A DNA stretch of 64,000 nucleotides, taken from the NCBI GenBank assembly GCA_963774305.1, contig CAVZEM010000010.1, positions 81,948 through 145,947 on the forward strand, in the 5' to 3' direction. Shown piece by piece: positions 16,998 to 26,181 of this stretch (position 1 is its first letter; each line of letters starts with the position of its first letter). The notes beneath the pieces were generated by a model, which was not told the origin of the DNA, ran no database searches, and saw nothing but the letters and a program-made list of their open reading frames with translations. A program made the translations under genes and the position numbers. The stretch comes from DASUPK01 sp963774305 (lineage in GTDB: Bacteria; Actinomycetota; Thermoleophilia; Solirubrobacterales; 70-9).

Positions 16998-17876
16998 CTA
17001 CTTCGCCGGTACGTCGGTCGGCATCTTCACCTGCCGGCCGATCAGCTTCGAGAAGGTGCGGTCAGGGAGTGTGCCCTTGAGCCGCGCGGCGATCTTGGCG
17101 TCCCTGCCGACCAGGTAGCGGTACTTCGGGTTGTCCTCGCGGATCGCCGTGTGGATCGCCTTCGCGACCTTCTCGGGCGGGATGCCGCGGCTCGCGGTCT
17201 CCGTCAGGACCTCGTCCATGCGCTGGAGCTGCCTGCCGTAGAGCCGCTTCGCGGTCGGCGAGAGCTTCGCTGTCTGCTCGTCGATCGTCTGGGCGCCCTT
17301 CGACCAGATCGGGGTGTCGATGCTGCCGGGTTCGATCACGACCACGTCGATGCCCCATGGCGCCAGCTCCTGGCGCAGCGACTCGCCGAGGGCCTCGACC
17401 GCGAACTTGGACGTGTTGTAAGGCGACATGAACGGACTCGCGATCCGGCCGCCGATCGAGGCGATGAAGACGATCGTTCCTGGCGCCTTGCGGATCATGG
17501 GCAGGAACGCCTGCGTGACGGCGACCTGGCCGACCAGGTTCACCTCGAGCACGTTGCGCAGGACGTCCAGGTCCATGGTCTCCACCGGGCCGCCGTCGCC
17601 GACTCCCGCGTTGTTGACGAGCCCGACCAGGCCGTCCTTTCCGACCGCACGCTGGATCTTGTCCTTGGCCGCCTTGATCGAGCGCTCCTTGGTCACGTCG
17701 AGCGTGATCGGGGTGAGCCGGTCCGAGGCCTCCTCAGCAAGCGCCTTGGCGTCCGCCTGCTTGCGGACGCCGGCGAACACGCGATAGCCCTTCTGGTCGA
17801 GGAGAAGCGCGGTGGCGCGCCCGATTCCGCTTGAGGCCCCGGTGACCACGACTGCGCCACTTTCGTTGCCGGCCAT
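16998..17876 (-). CDS. Short-chain dehydrogenase/reductase
   Basis: 292 residues with the classical SDR motifs TGASSGIGRA (cofactor), LVNNAGVG, the catalytic Ser in IASIGGR and YNTSK. The C-terminal extension to about 290 residues resembles 17-beta-hydroxysteroid-dehydrogenase-like SDRs. Convergent with the PEP mutase-like gene and divergent from wecB. Substrate unknown. Confidence 0.88.
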   Translation of the reverse strand: MAGNESGAVVVTGASSGIGRATALLLDQKGYRVFAGVRKQADAKALAEEASDRLTPITLDVTKERSIKAAKDKIQRAVGKDGLVGLVNNAGVGDGGPVETMDLDVLRNVLEVNLVGQVAVTQAFLPMIRKAPGTIVFIASIGGRIASPFMSPYNTSKFAVEALGESLRQELAPWGIDVVVIEPGSIDTPIWSKGAQTIDEQTAKLSPTAKRLYGRQLQRMDEVLTETASRGIPPEKVAKAIHTAIREDNPKYRYLVGRDAKIAARLKGTLPDRTFSKLIGRQVKMPTDVPAK

Positions 17877-17910
17877 CTCGGGGGGACACTACCGAAGCCG
17901 ATCCAGCCGC

Positions 17911-17916
17911 TAGCTT
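17911..17916 (+). promoter_or_regulatory. -10 box (TAGCTT) of the wecB promoter
   Basis: TAGCTT lies eight bases before GTG 17925, the position expected for a leaderless transcript; no Shine-Dalgarno sequence is present. Confidence 0.6.
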
Positions 17917-17924
17917 GCCCCGCT

Positions 17925-19016
17925 GTGAACGCCTCGGTGCTCGCCGTCGTCGGCGCGCGACCCAACTTCGTCAAGTCGGCTCCGGTGATCGCCGCCCTGG
18001 AGCAGGTCGAGGGGATCTCGGTTCGCCTCCTGCACACGGGCCAGCACTACGACCGGGCTCTCTCGGACGGCTTCATCGAGCGACTCGGGATGCGCGAGCC
18101 CGACGCCAATCTCGGAGTCGGCTCCGGGACCCACGGACAGCAGACGGCGGCGGCACTGACCGGCGTCGAGGCCGACCTGATGGAGCATCCGGCGGACCTC
18201 GTCCTGGTCGCCGGCGACGTCAACTCCACCCTCGCGGCAGCCCTGGCGGCCACCAAGCTCCACGTCGGCGTCGCCCACATCGAGTCGGGGCTGCGTTCCG
18301 GCGACTGGGAGATGCCCGAGGAGGTGAACCGGGTCGTCACCGACCGGATCTCCGACGTCCTGCTCTGCACCTCCCCGGACGCCGTCGACAACCTGGCCGG
18401 CGAGGGGATCCTCGGGGACGGGGTCCAGCTGGTCGGCAACACGATGATCGACAGCCTCTTCCGGCTGTTGGAGGACGTGAACCGGCCGGCGGTCCTCGGG
18501 CGCAACGCCGTGAAGAGCCGCGAATTCGTGCTCGTCACCCTGCACCGGCCGGCGCTGGTCGACGACCCGGAGAGCCTGGGGGCGACGATGAAGGTCCTCG
18601 CCGGCCTCTCCGACTCGATCCCGGTGATCTTCCCGGTCCACCCCCGCACCCGGGCGCGGCTGGAGGGCTCCGGCGCCGGCTGGGGCAAGGTGATGCTGAC
18701 TCCGCCGATGGACTACGACGACTTCATTGCGCTGGAGGCCGAGGCTCGCCTGGTGATCACCGACTCGGGCGGCGTCCAGGAGGAGACCAGCGTGCTCGGC
18801 ACCCCGTGCCTCACCTACCGCACCACCACCGAGCGGCCGATCACCATCGAGCTGGGCACGAACGAGCTCGTGGGCGTCGACCCCACCGCCCTGAGCGAAG
18901 CCGCAGAGCGCTCCCTGACCGCGGACTTGCCCGAGAAGCCGCCCGAGATCCCGCTCTGGGACGGCAAGGCAGGGCCCCGCGCGGCGGCCGCGATCGAGTC
19001 GTTCCTCGCTCGCTGA
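17925..19016 (+). CDS. wecB: UDP-N-acetylglucosamine 2-epimerase (non-hydrolysing)
   Basis: 363 residues, GT-B fold. Family motifs are VVGARPNFVKSAPVI, LHTGQHYDRALSD, VAGDVNSTLAA, VAHIESGLRSGDWEMPEEVN, VTLHRPALVDDP, and DSGGVQEETSVLGTPCLTYR. These include the catalytic Asp, Glu and His positions of WecB/MnaA. It interconverts UDP-GlcNAc and UDP-ManNAc for cell-wall or teichuronic-type glycans. GTG start supported by the -10 box. Together with the UXS-like gene it suggests polysaccharide precursor supply. Confidence 0.93.
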   Translation: MNASVLAVVGARPNFVKSAPVIAALEQVEGISVRLLHTGQHYDRALSDGFIERLGMREPDANLGVGSGTHGQQTAAALTGVEADLMEHPADLVLVAGDVNSTLAAALAATKLHVGVAHIESGLRSGDWEMPEEVNRVVTDRISDVLLCTSPDAVDNLAGEGILGDGVQLVGNTMIDSLFRLLEDVNRPAVLGRNAVKSREFVLVTLHRPALVDDPESLGATMKVLAGLSDSIPVIFPVHPRTRARLEGSGAGWGKVMLTPPMDYDDFIALEAEARLVITDSGGVQEETSVLGTPCLTYRTTTERPITIELGTNELVGVDPTALSEAAERSLTADLPEKPPEIPLWDGKAGPRAAAAIESFLAR

Positions 19017-19083
19017 ACGGGCGGATTCGCCCATTTCGGATAAGCGTGCAGGAGGCGTCAGGGCCCGAGCGAATGCCCGCACC

Positions 19084-19602
19084 ATGAAGACCGCAAGCCG
19101 CACCCTGGTCAAGTCGCCGCCCGAGGTCTGGGAGCAGCTGGACCATCCCGGCCGCATGCAGGGCCTCATGTCGGCCCTGGTCGGGCACGCGACCGACGTC
19201 ACGGTCTACGAGCGCGAGGAGGAGTCGAGGCTCGCCTGGAAGGCGATTCCCGACGACGCCTGGATCAAGGTCGAGATCGCCGAGAAGGGCTGGGGAACGA
19301 ACGTCAGCGTCACCGCCGAGAACGGCTCCGAGCCGACCAAGCTCGAGGGCTGGCTCGACGCCGTGATCGACGAGCTGGCCACCCCCACCAAGCGTCCCTT
19401 CGGGGGGATGGGCGAGGCGCAGGAGCCGGAGTCCCCGCCCGAGACCCCGCAGCCCGAGATCGCCGTGGTCGAGGAGACCCCTGCCGAGCCCGAACCCGAG
19501 CCGGAGCCCGAACCCGAGCCGGAGCCCGAGCAGCCGGTGGCGGAGGAGCCTCCCGCGCCCGAGCCGAAGAAGAAGAAGCGCCGCCGCTTTTTCGGGTTCT
19601 GA
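19084..19602 (+). CDS. SRPBCC-like domain protein with Glu-Pro repeat and basic tail
   Basis: 172 residues in three parts: a polyketide-cyclase/SRPBCC-type N-terminus (SPPEVWEQLDHPGRM ... LEGWLDAVIDELA, 1-100), a Pro/Glu segment with an (EP)n run at about 137-150, and a terminal KKKKRRRFFGF. The tail could bind membrane lipids or nucleic acid; the EP repeat would be a rigid spacer. No membrane segment is seen. Its stop overlaps the apparent first codon of the GIY-YIG remnant. Confidence 0.72.
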   Translation: MKTASRTLVKSPPEVWEQLDHPGRMQGLMSALVGHATDVTVYEREEESRLAWKAIPDDAWIKVEIAEKGWGTNVSVTAENGSEPTKLEGWLDAVIDELATPTKRPFGGMGEAQEPESPPETPQPEIAVVEETPAEPEPEPEPEPEPEPEQPVAEEPPAPEPKKKKRRRFFGF

Positions 19603-19951
19603 ACCGCGTCTACGTCATCGAGCTCGATCGCTCGGCCGGCCGCAGGCGCGACCCCCGGATCCCGTGGGTCTACGTGGGCTCGAGTGCGCGCAGCCCCGAG
19701 GAGCGCTTCGCCCAGCACCTGCGCGGCTACAAGTCGGCGCGCCTCGTGAAGCGCCACGCCCTCCGGCTGCGGCCCGACCTCTACGACGACCTGGGCACCT
19801 TCAGGGGATCGAAGACGGCCTGCCGCGCCGAGACCGAAGCGGGCCCGGGAGCTCGCGACTGCGGCTTCGTCGCCCATAGCGACGGCATCTCCTATGGGAA
19901 GCGCGCGAAGGAGACTGGGACGAATGGGACGCGGAGCGGCTCGACCTGTGA
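19599..19951 (+). pseudogene. GIY-YIG-like nuclease family remnant
   Basis: The plus-strand frame reads NRVYVIELDRSAGRR, WVYVGSSARSPEERFAQHLR, GYKSARLVKRHALRLRPDLY: the VYVIEL...YVG...SPEERFAQH pattern of a small GIY-YIG-like family. Two nearby frame changes (about 19840-19860) and another near 19905 are needed to reach the natural ending DWDEWDAERLDL before TGA 19951. No ATG/GTG/TTG start exists upstream in frame, only CTG at 19599. It is most likely inactive. Confidence 0.55.
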
Positions 19952-20974
19952 TCGCGCATGTCGATGCAGCGACGGCGGAGCTCTCCGAGTCGTCGTTCCA
20001 GCCACTGACGCCGCTGCGCTGCGCCCAGCTGCTTCGCGGTGAGCTGGGCTTCTGGGTCGCCGAGTCACATCGACCAGCTCGATCCGCCTCCGTCCTACGG
20101 GCTCTTCGCCCACGTCGGCTCGATGCTCTCGTGGAGCGCGTGGAGTCCCAGGCCGAATACTGAGTGTGCAAGATCTTCGGGGATGAAGACTTCGTCCTCG
20201 AGGACTCCGACGCTGAGCCACGGCTTCGCGACGACTTGCCGGAACCGTCACCGGCGACGCTCGCCGTGGTGCTGCAGGGCCTCGCTCCGCGCACCCCGTG
20301 ACAATCGGTGCCGGAACGTGATCACCTCGAGAATAGTTTCCCGGGATCGGGCAGACTTCGCCCGCGTCCGAGCGCGGCTCCGACGCCTCGCCGAAGGCGC
20401 CGAGTCTCGGCTTCGCACTCGAAGGTCAACCGTAACGGCAGCGGCCACCGACGCGGGACGATGCCGGGGACGGTGACGCAGTAGCCTGCCCGTCGAGATG
20501 TTGATCACGCTGGTGACTCGCGCTCGGACTGGACGACGGAGCAATCATCGGCGAACACGCGTACGAAGGTGGCGTCCATCACGTCCGCGAACGGCGAGCG
20601 GTCGCCCGATCCGGGAGCTCGAGGGTCGACGGGCGTGGTCGTCGCTGATCGACACCGTCTCCGGGGCTCCCGGAGGGCTCGAGGCCTCTAGGCGGACCGC
20701 GCTCGCCGACGGCGGACGCTGCCGCTTCTCCGACGAGGGCCGCCGGCGAGGGCCCGGCCGGCACAACATCGGCGGGTCAGCCGAGGCACGGCGCCCTGGA
20801 GGAGCTCGCCCAGCTCCTCGCTGACGGCCTGAGGTGCCGATCCAGCGCACCTGACCCGCTCGAGGACGTCAGGCGCCGCTCTCACCGACCTTCAGACGAA
20901 GCCTACCCAGGGCAAGCTCGCCGTCGCGGTCGCTCCGTAACGCTCTCGGCGAGCTCCGTATCTATCCTTGCCTC
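19952..20974. other. About 1 kb without a supportable gene; probable coding debris
   Basis: The stretch has coding-like GC content, but no open frame of either strand shows a coherent protein. Short protein-like pieces on the plus strand (for example VIAHVDAATAELSES and TPLRCAQLLRGELGFWVAE near 19960-20060) change frame repeatedly. It follows the GIY-YIG remnant and precedes the frameshifted mutase, so it looks like decaying sequence. No RNA gene or repeat was recognised. Confidence 0.5.
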
Positions 20975-22696
20975 ATGGCCACCAGGCCCAAGGACGAGGC
21001 AGAACCAAAGGGGACCGACGCCACGAAGACGAACGGCGCGCCCGAGGCCGAGCAGACGGCCTGCCGTCGATGAGGACCTCCATCGCTACATCGCGCCCGT
21101 GCTTCCCGAGGAGGAGCGCGAGGACCCCGTGATCACCGACTCCGGGATCGAGATCAAGCGCCTCTACGAAGAGGACGACGTCAAGCCGGGCCTGCAGGAG
21201 CGCCTCGGCGAGCCTGGCGAGTACCCCTTCACGCGCGGCATCCATCCCGGCATGTACCGCGACCGGCTCTGGACGATGCGCCAGTACGCCGGCTTCGCCA
21301 GCCCCGAGGACACCAACGAGCGCTACCGCTACCTGACCGAGCACGGCTCGACCGGCCTCTCGATGGCCTTCGACCTCCCCACCCAGCTCGGCCGCGACTC
21401 GGACGACCCGCTCTGCCAGGGCGAGGTCGGCCGCACCGGCGTCCCGATCGACACGATCGAGGACATGCGGATCTGCTTCGACCAGATCTCGCTTGCGGAG
21501 GTCTCGACCTCGATGACGATCAACGCTCCGGCCGCCATCCTGCTGCTGCTCTACGAGCTGGTGGGCGAGGAGCAGGACGTCCCGTCGACGGAGCTGCGCG
21601 GCACGGTCCAGAACGACGTGCTCAAGGAATACATCTCGCGCGGCAACTACATCTACCCGCCCGAGCCGACGATGCGGCTGACGACCGACATCTTCGCCTA
21701 CTGCGACGAGAACGTCCCGAAGTGGAACACGATCTCGATCAGCGGCTACCACATGCGCGAGAAGGGCTGCTCGGCCGTTCAGGAGGTGGCCTTCACCCTC
21801 GCCAACGCGATCGCCTACGTCGAGGCAGGGATCGACGCCGGGCTCGACGTCAACAAGTTCGGCCAGCGGCTCGCCTTCTTCTTCAATGGCCACAACAACG
21901 TCTTCCAGGAGATCGCCAAGTTCCGGGCGGTCCGCCGGATGTGGGCCAAGATCATGCGGGACCGCTTCGGCGCGACCGACGAGAAGGCGCAGATGATCCG
22001 CTTCCACACCCAGACCGGCGGGGTCACCCTCCAGGCCCAGCAGCCGGAGGTCAACATCATCCGGGTCGCTCTGCAGGGATTCGCCGCGGTCGCCGGCGGG
22101 ACCCAGTCCCTGCACACCAACGGCTTCGACGAGGCGCTGGCGCTGCCCACCGAGCGCTCCGCTCGGATCGCGCTCCGCACCCAGCAGGTGCTCGCCCACG
22201 AGTCCGGCGTCGCGGACACGGTCGATCCCTTCGCCGGCTCCTACTTCATCGAGTCGCTCACCGACGAGGTCGAGGAGCGCTCCTGGGAGCTGATGCAGAA
22301 GGTCGAGGACCTCGGCGGCTCGGTCAACGCGCTCGAGTTCATGCAGCGCGAGATCGAGGAGTCGGCGAACTCAGCTACCACGAGCGCTACCGCACCGGCC
22401 AGGACATCATCGTCGGCGTCAACAAGTACGTCACCGACGTGGTCGACGACGTCGACATCCTCAAGGTCGACCCCGAGGCCGAGAAGCGCCAGCTCGCGCG
22501 ATTGAAGAAGTTCAAGGAGGCCCGCGACCAGGCCGAACTCGACCAGCGGCTCCAGTCCCTACGCGACGTCGCCCAGGGCGAGGGCAACCTGCTGCCTCCC
22601 ATCAAGGAGGCGCTGCGGGTCGGCGGCTCCATCGGCGACGTCTGCAACGCGATGCGCGACGTCTTCGGCGAGTACCGCGGCGGCGCGTTCTTCTAG
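20975..22696 (+). pseudogene. Methylmalonyl-CoA mutase catalytic subunit, two frameshifts
   Basis: About 573 codons of the CoA-mutase TIM-barrel subunit without a B12-binding domain, as in two-subunit mutases. Conserved blocks are TMRQYAGFASPEDTNERYRY, STGLSMAFDLPTQLGRDS, ISISGYHMREKGCSAVQEVA, LAFFFNGHNNVFQEIAKFRA and GGTQSLHTNGFDEALALPT; the Tyr in RQYAGF and Arg in EPTMR favour methylmalonyl-CoA over isobutyryl-CoA. A frame change near 21055 separates the ATG 20975 N-terminus, and another near 22370 separates SYHERYRTGQDIIVGVNKYV and the normal C-terminus. GTG 21099 could restart the first block. An essential-looking gene with two indels suggests assembly error or recent loss. Confidence 0.85.
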
Positions 22697-22709
22697 GCCG
22701 CCGCTCGGT

Positions 22710-23876
22710 TTAGAGGGCCGCGCCGACGAGATACCCGGCGCCGTAGGTAATCGCGGCGGCCCCGATCCCGATCCCGAGCTGACGGAGGGCGGACCGCCAG
22801 ACGCCGCGACCGGTGAGCAGCGTGATCGCGGCCCCGATGCCGAGCAGAGCCAGCCCGCTGGCCGCCAGGCTGAGCGCCACCGCGGTGTCACCGCCCGTGA
22901 TCGCGAACGGGACGACCGGGATGATCGCCCCCACGGTGAACAGAAGGAACGAGGCGATCGAGGCGATCCAGGCCGAGCCGCCGAGCTCCTCGGGATCGAA
23001 CCCGAGCTCCTCGCGCGCCATCGCCTCGAGGGCCGCGTCCTCATCGCTCATCACCCGGCTGGCGAGCCTGCGCGCCTCCTCGGCGGAGAGCCCTCGTCGC
23101 TGGTAGAGCGTGATCAGCTCCGCCCGCTCGTGCTCCGGATCGGTGGCGATCTCCTCGGCCTCGCGATCGAGCTGTCTCTGATGCAGCTCACGCGAGCTCT
23201 GCACCGAGATCCACTCCCCCATCGCCATCGAGAACGCACCAGCGAGCAGGCCGGCCAGCCCCGTGATCAACACGGTCCTGCTGGAGAAGCTCGCTCCCGC
23301 GACACCCATCACGAGGCTGAGGTTGGAGACGAGCCCGTCGTTGGCGCCCAGCACCGCGGCCCGCAGGGCATTCCCGCTCACCCCCCGGCGGCGACCGAGC
23401 ATGCGGGCGAGCATGCTTGCGGTGAACCGCGCCGTCGAGGCCTCTACGGCGGAGTCGAGAACCCGCGCGTGGGTCCGCTCGTCGGCGGCGATCGCCGTTC
23501 CGTCGGCCTCGGGCTGGTGCTCGTATGTCTCCTGCTCGGCCTGCTCCAGCGACGCCGCCGCTGGGAGGACGAGCCGGCTGCCGAACCGCCCGGCCAGTCG
23601 TGCAAGCAGGCGTGCGCGGGCCGTCGGCCTTCGCGGCGGGCTCTCCGGGTCGATCTTCGCCAGCTGCGCCCGCCAGAATTCGGCGTGCCGGCCCTCGGCG
23701 TCCGCGAGTCTCCGAAAGCTGCCGGCCAGCTGGGGGTCTCGCTCAGCCGCAGCCATCGCCCCGTAGACGGCAGCGCGATCCAGCTCGGACTGGACGTTGG
23801 CGCGGTACCGCCGGGCGCGCGCCGAATTGTCGGCGGGGACGGCGGACGGCGGTGAGGTCTGCTCGATCGGGCTCAC
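22710..23876 (-). CDS. Rubrerythrin-like domain fused to a VIT1/CCC1 transporter (MbfA type)
   Basis: About 388 residues. The N-terminal 140 residues are a ferritin/rubrerythrin-like four-helix domain with Glu/His pairs (AAERDPQL ... EGRHAEFW). The C-terminal part is a VIT1/CCC1 membrane domain (NALRAAVLGANDGLVSNLSL ... FSMAMGEWISVQSSRE) with about five helices. The architecture matches membrane-bound ferritin MbfA, an iron exporter/sequestrator in other bacteria. Starts at TTG 23894 or GTG 23876 are both possible; GTG is used. Convergent with the mutase. Confidence 0.85.
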   Translation of the reverse strand: MSPIEQTSPPSAVPADNSARARRYRANVQSELDRAAVYGAMAAAERDPQLAGSFRRLADAEGRHAEFWRAQLAKIDPESPPRRPTARARLLARLAGRFGSRLVLPAAASLEQAEQETYEHQPEADGTAIAADERTHARVLDSAVEASTARFTASMLARMLGRRRGVSGNALRAAVLGANDGLVSNLSLVMGVAGASFSSRTVLITGLAGLLAGAFSMAMGEWISVQSSRELHQRQLDREAEEIATDPEHERAELITLYQRRGLSAEEARRLASRVMSDEDAALEAMAREELGFDPEELGGSAWIASIASFLLFTVGAIIPVVPFAITGGDTAVALSLAASGLALLGIGAAITLLTGRGVWRSALRQLGIGIGAAAITYGAGYLVGAAL

Positions 23877-23961
23877 CCGAAGAGCTTGGCGCAATAGGTG
23901 GCTGGGCGCGACCCCCCGCGCGGGCGAATCCGCCCGCGATTCGGCCGATCAGAGCGCACCA

Positions 23962-23967
23962 TAGAAT
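23962..23967 (+). promoter_or_regulatory. -10 box (TAGAAT) of the acyl-CoA carboxylase beta gene
   Basis: TAGAAT ends seven bases before ATG 23975, with no ribosome binding site between, consistent with a leaderless mRNA. Confidence 0.6.
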
Positions 23968-23974
23968 CGGCCCA

Positions 23975-25543
23975 ATGAGAGAGAAGAACCCGGTCACCCA
24001 CGAGGAGAAGCTCGCCTACCTGCGTGAGCTGCGCGAGGAGGCGGTCCACGCCGGCTCCGAGGAGGCGGTCGAGAAGCAGCACGCCAAGGGCAAGCTCACC
24101 GCGCGCGAGCGGATCGAGAAGCTGCTCGACCCCGGCTCCTTCGAGGAGCTCGACACCTTCGTCCGGCACCGCACCCACGAGTTCGAGATGGACAAGCGGC
24201 GTCCCTACGGCGACGCGGTGGTGACCGGCTACGGCACCATCGACGGGCGCACCGTCTTCGTCTTCTCCCAGGACTTCACCGTCTTCGGCGGCTCGCTCGG
24301 CGAGGTGATGGCGGAAAAGATGGTCAAGGTCATGGACCTGGCCGCGAAGGTCGGGGCACCCGTGATCGGCATCAACGACTCGGGCGGGGCGCGGATCCAG
24401 GAGGGCGTCGTCTCGCTGGGCGCCTACGGCGACGTCTTCGTCCGCAACGTCCAGTGCTCCGGCGTGATCCCCCAGATCAGCCTGATCATGGGCCCATGCG
24501 CCGGCGGCGCCGTCTACTCCCCCGCCATGACCGACTTCATCTTCATGGTCAAGGAGACCTCGCACATGTTCATAACGGGCCCCGAGGTGATCAAGACGGT
24601 CACCGGCGAGGAGGTCGAGTTCGAGGAGCTCGGCGGCGCGATGAGCCACAACTCCAAGTCCGGGGTCGCCCACTTCGCGGCCGACGATGAGGAGCAGTGC
24701 CTCGAGGACGCCCGCTACCTGATGAGCTTTCTGCCGCTCAACAACCTCGAGCTGCCGCCGCGGGTCGAGCCCACCGACGACCCGGATCGCGAGGACCCGG
24801 AGCTAGACACGATCGTCCCGGACGACCCCCAGAAGCCGTACGACATGCGCGAGGTGATCTCGCGGATCGTGGACGACGGCGATTTCTTCGAGGTCCACGA
24901 GCACTTCGCCAAGAACATCGTCTGCGGCTTCTCCCGCCTGGACGGGCACCCCGTCGGCGTGGTCGGCAACCAGCCGGCGTTCCTCGCCGGCGTGCTCGAC
25001 ATCGAGTCCTCGGAGAAGGCGGCCCGCTTCGTTCGCACCTGCGACGCCTTCAACGTTCCCCTGCTCACCTTCACCGACGTGCCGGGCTTCCTGCCCGGGA
25101 CCTCACAGGAGTGGGGCGGCATCATCCGCCACGGCGCGAAGCTGCTCTACGCGTTCACCGAGGCGACCGTGCCCAAGCTCACCGTCGTCACCCGCAAGGC
25201 CTACGGCGGCGCCTACGACGTCATGAACTCCAAGCACATGCTGGCCGACTTCAACTTCGCCTGGCCGACCGCGGAGGTCGCGGTGATGGGGCCGGAGGGG
25301 GCGGTCAACATCATCTACCGCCGTGACCTGGCGAAGTCCCCGACCCCGGACGAACGCCGGGCGAAGCTGATCGACGACTACAAGGCCCACTTCGCCAACC
25401 CCTACTCGGCGGCCGAGCGCGGCTACATCGACGACGTGATCGAGCCGCATCAGACCCGCCCGAAGCTGATCCGCGCGCTCCGGACCCTGCAGACCAAGCG
25501 TGTCGAGGGACCGAAGCGCAAGCACGGCAACATCCCGCTCTAG
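23975..25543 (+). CDS. Acyl-CoA (propionyl-CoA type) carboxylase, carboxyltransferase beta subunit
   Basis: 522 residues, the crotonase-fold carboxyltransferase. Motifs: EKQHAKGKLTARERIEKLLD, DFTVFGGSLGE, INDSGGARIQEGV, MGPCAGGAVYSPAMTDF and, in the second half, DVPGFLPGTSQEWGGIIRHG and TRKAYGGAYDVMNSK. It transfers carboxyl from carboxybiotin to propionyl- or acetyl-CoA. The partner epsilon subunit follows immediately, and a biotin carboxylase/BCCP alpha subunit is at 36658. Placement beside the mutase gene favours propionyl-CoA as substrate. Confidence 0.93.
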   Translation: MREKNPVTHEEKLAYLRELREEAVHAGSEEAVEKQHAKGKLTARERIEKLLDPGSFEELDTFVRHRTHEFEMDKRRPYGDAVVTGYGTIDGRTVFVFSQDFTVFGGSLGEVMAEKMVKVMDLAAKVGAPVIGINDSGGARIQEGVVSLGAYGDVFVRNVQCSGVIPQISLIMGPCAGGAVYSPAMTDFIFMVKETSHMFITGPEVIKTVTGEEVEFEELGGAMSHNSKSGVAHFAADDEEQCLEDARYLMSFLPLNNLELPPRVEPTDDPDREDPELDTIVPDDPQKPYDMREVISRIVDDGDFFEVHEHFAKNIVCGFSRLDGHPVGVVGNQPAFLAGVLDIESSEKAARFVRTCDAFNVPLLTFTDVPGFLPGTSQEWGGIIRHGAKLLYAFTEATVPKLTVVTRKAYGGAYDVMNSKHMLADFNFAWPTAEVAVMGPEGAVNIIYRRDLAKSPTPDERRAKLIDDYKAHFANPYSAAERGYIDDVIEPHQTRPKLIRALRTLQTKRVEGPKRKHGNIPL

Positions 25544-25550
25544 GCCAGCC

Positions 25551-25787
25551 ATGCCCGGGCGCAACGGCAAGCAAAACCCTCCGAGGCCGCAGATCGAGAT
25601 CCAGAGCGCCGCCGCGCGGCCCGACGAAGCTGCCGCTATCGCCGCCGCGCTCGAACGCTTCCTCTCGGAGACGGCACCGGCTCCGCGGCCGGCCGAGGCG
25701 AGCCGCTGGCAGCAGACGGCCCTGCGAGAGGGCATCTCGTCGAGATCGGGGCTCGGCGGCGGCTGGGGGATCCCGCCCGGACGCTGA
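25551..25787 (+). CDS. Acyl-CoA carboxylase epsilon-subunit-like protein
   Basis: 78 residues, seven bases after the beta subunit. The layout DEAAAIAAALERFLSE ... WQQTALREGI resembles the short, poorly conserved epsilon (AccE/PccE) subunits that stabilise actinobacterial acyl-CoA carboxylases. No other domain is visible. Position supports the call more strongly than sequence. Confidence 0.7.
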   Translation: MPGRNGKQNPPRPQIEIQSAAARPDEAAAIAAALERFLSETAPAPRPAEASRWQQTALREGISSRSGLGGGWGIPPGR

Positions 25788-25862
25788 GCCGGGCTTGTAC
25801 GACGGGCGCAAGTGCAATAGAACACTTGCCGCAAATCCATCGCGCTCGAAAGAGGAGGGCTC

Positions 25863-26072
25863 GTGGCCGTCGTAAAGATCATTGAGCTGGTCGGAAGCTC
25901 CAAGAAGTCTTCGGATGACGCCGCACAGCAGGCGCTGAAGCAGGCGCAGAGCTCGCTTCGGAACATCCGCGCGATCGACGTCGTCTCCACCGGGCTGCGC
26001 GGAGAGAACCTCGATGAGTGGCGGGCTCACGTCCGGGTCGCGTTCCTGGTCGAGGGCACCGACGTCGACTGA
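25863..26072 (+). CDS. Dodecin
   Basis: 69 residues, full length for dodecin. Motifs VVKIIELVGSSKKSSDDAAQ, and GENLDEWRAHVRVAFLVEG match the flavin/CoA-binding dodecamer family; the stacking tryptophan is in DEWRAHVRV. It stores or buffers flavins in the cytoplasm. GTG 25863 is preceded by GAGGAGGG, a good ribosome binding site. A strong GC hairpin follows. Confidence 0.9.
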   Translation: MAVVKIIELVGSSKKSSDDAAQQALKQAQSSLRNIRAIDVVSTGLRGENLDEWRAHVRVAFLVEGTDVD

Positions 26073-26082
26073 GCTTGGGAGG

Positions 26083-26125
26083 AGAGGCGGCGGCGGGCGG
26101 CGGCAGGGCGGCGCCCGCCGCCTCT
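26083..26125 (+). terminator. GC-rich hairpin after dodecin
   Basis: AGAGGCGGCGG (26083-26093) pairs with CCGCCGCCTCT (26115-26125), with further GC pairing inside the loop and TTGATT after it. It lies 11 bases after the dodecin stop. Confidence 0.65.
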
Positions 26126-26181
26126 TGATTCGCGCGGTCGCGCGCCCTACCCTGCCTGACAACAAGCTAGGGGGTTGAGCC

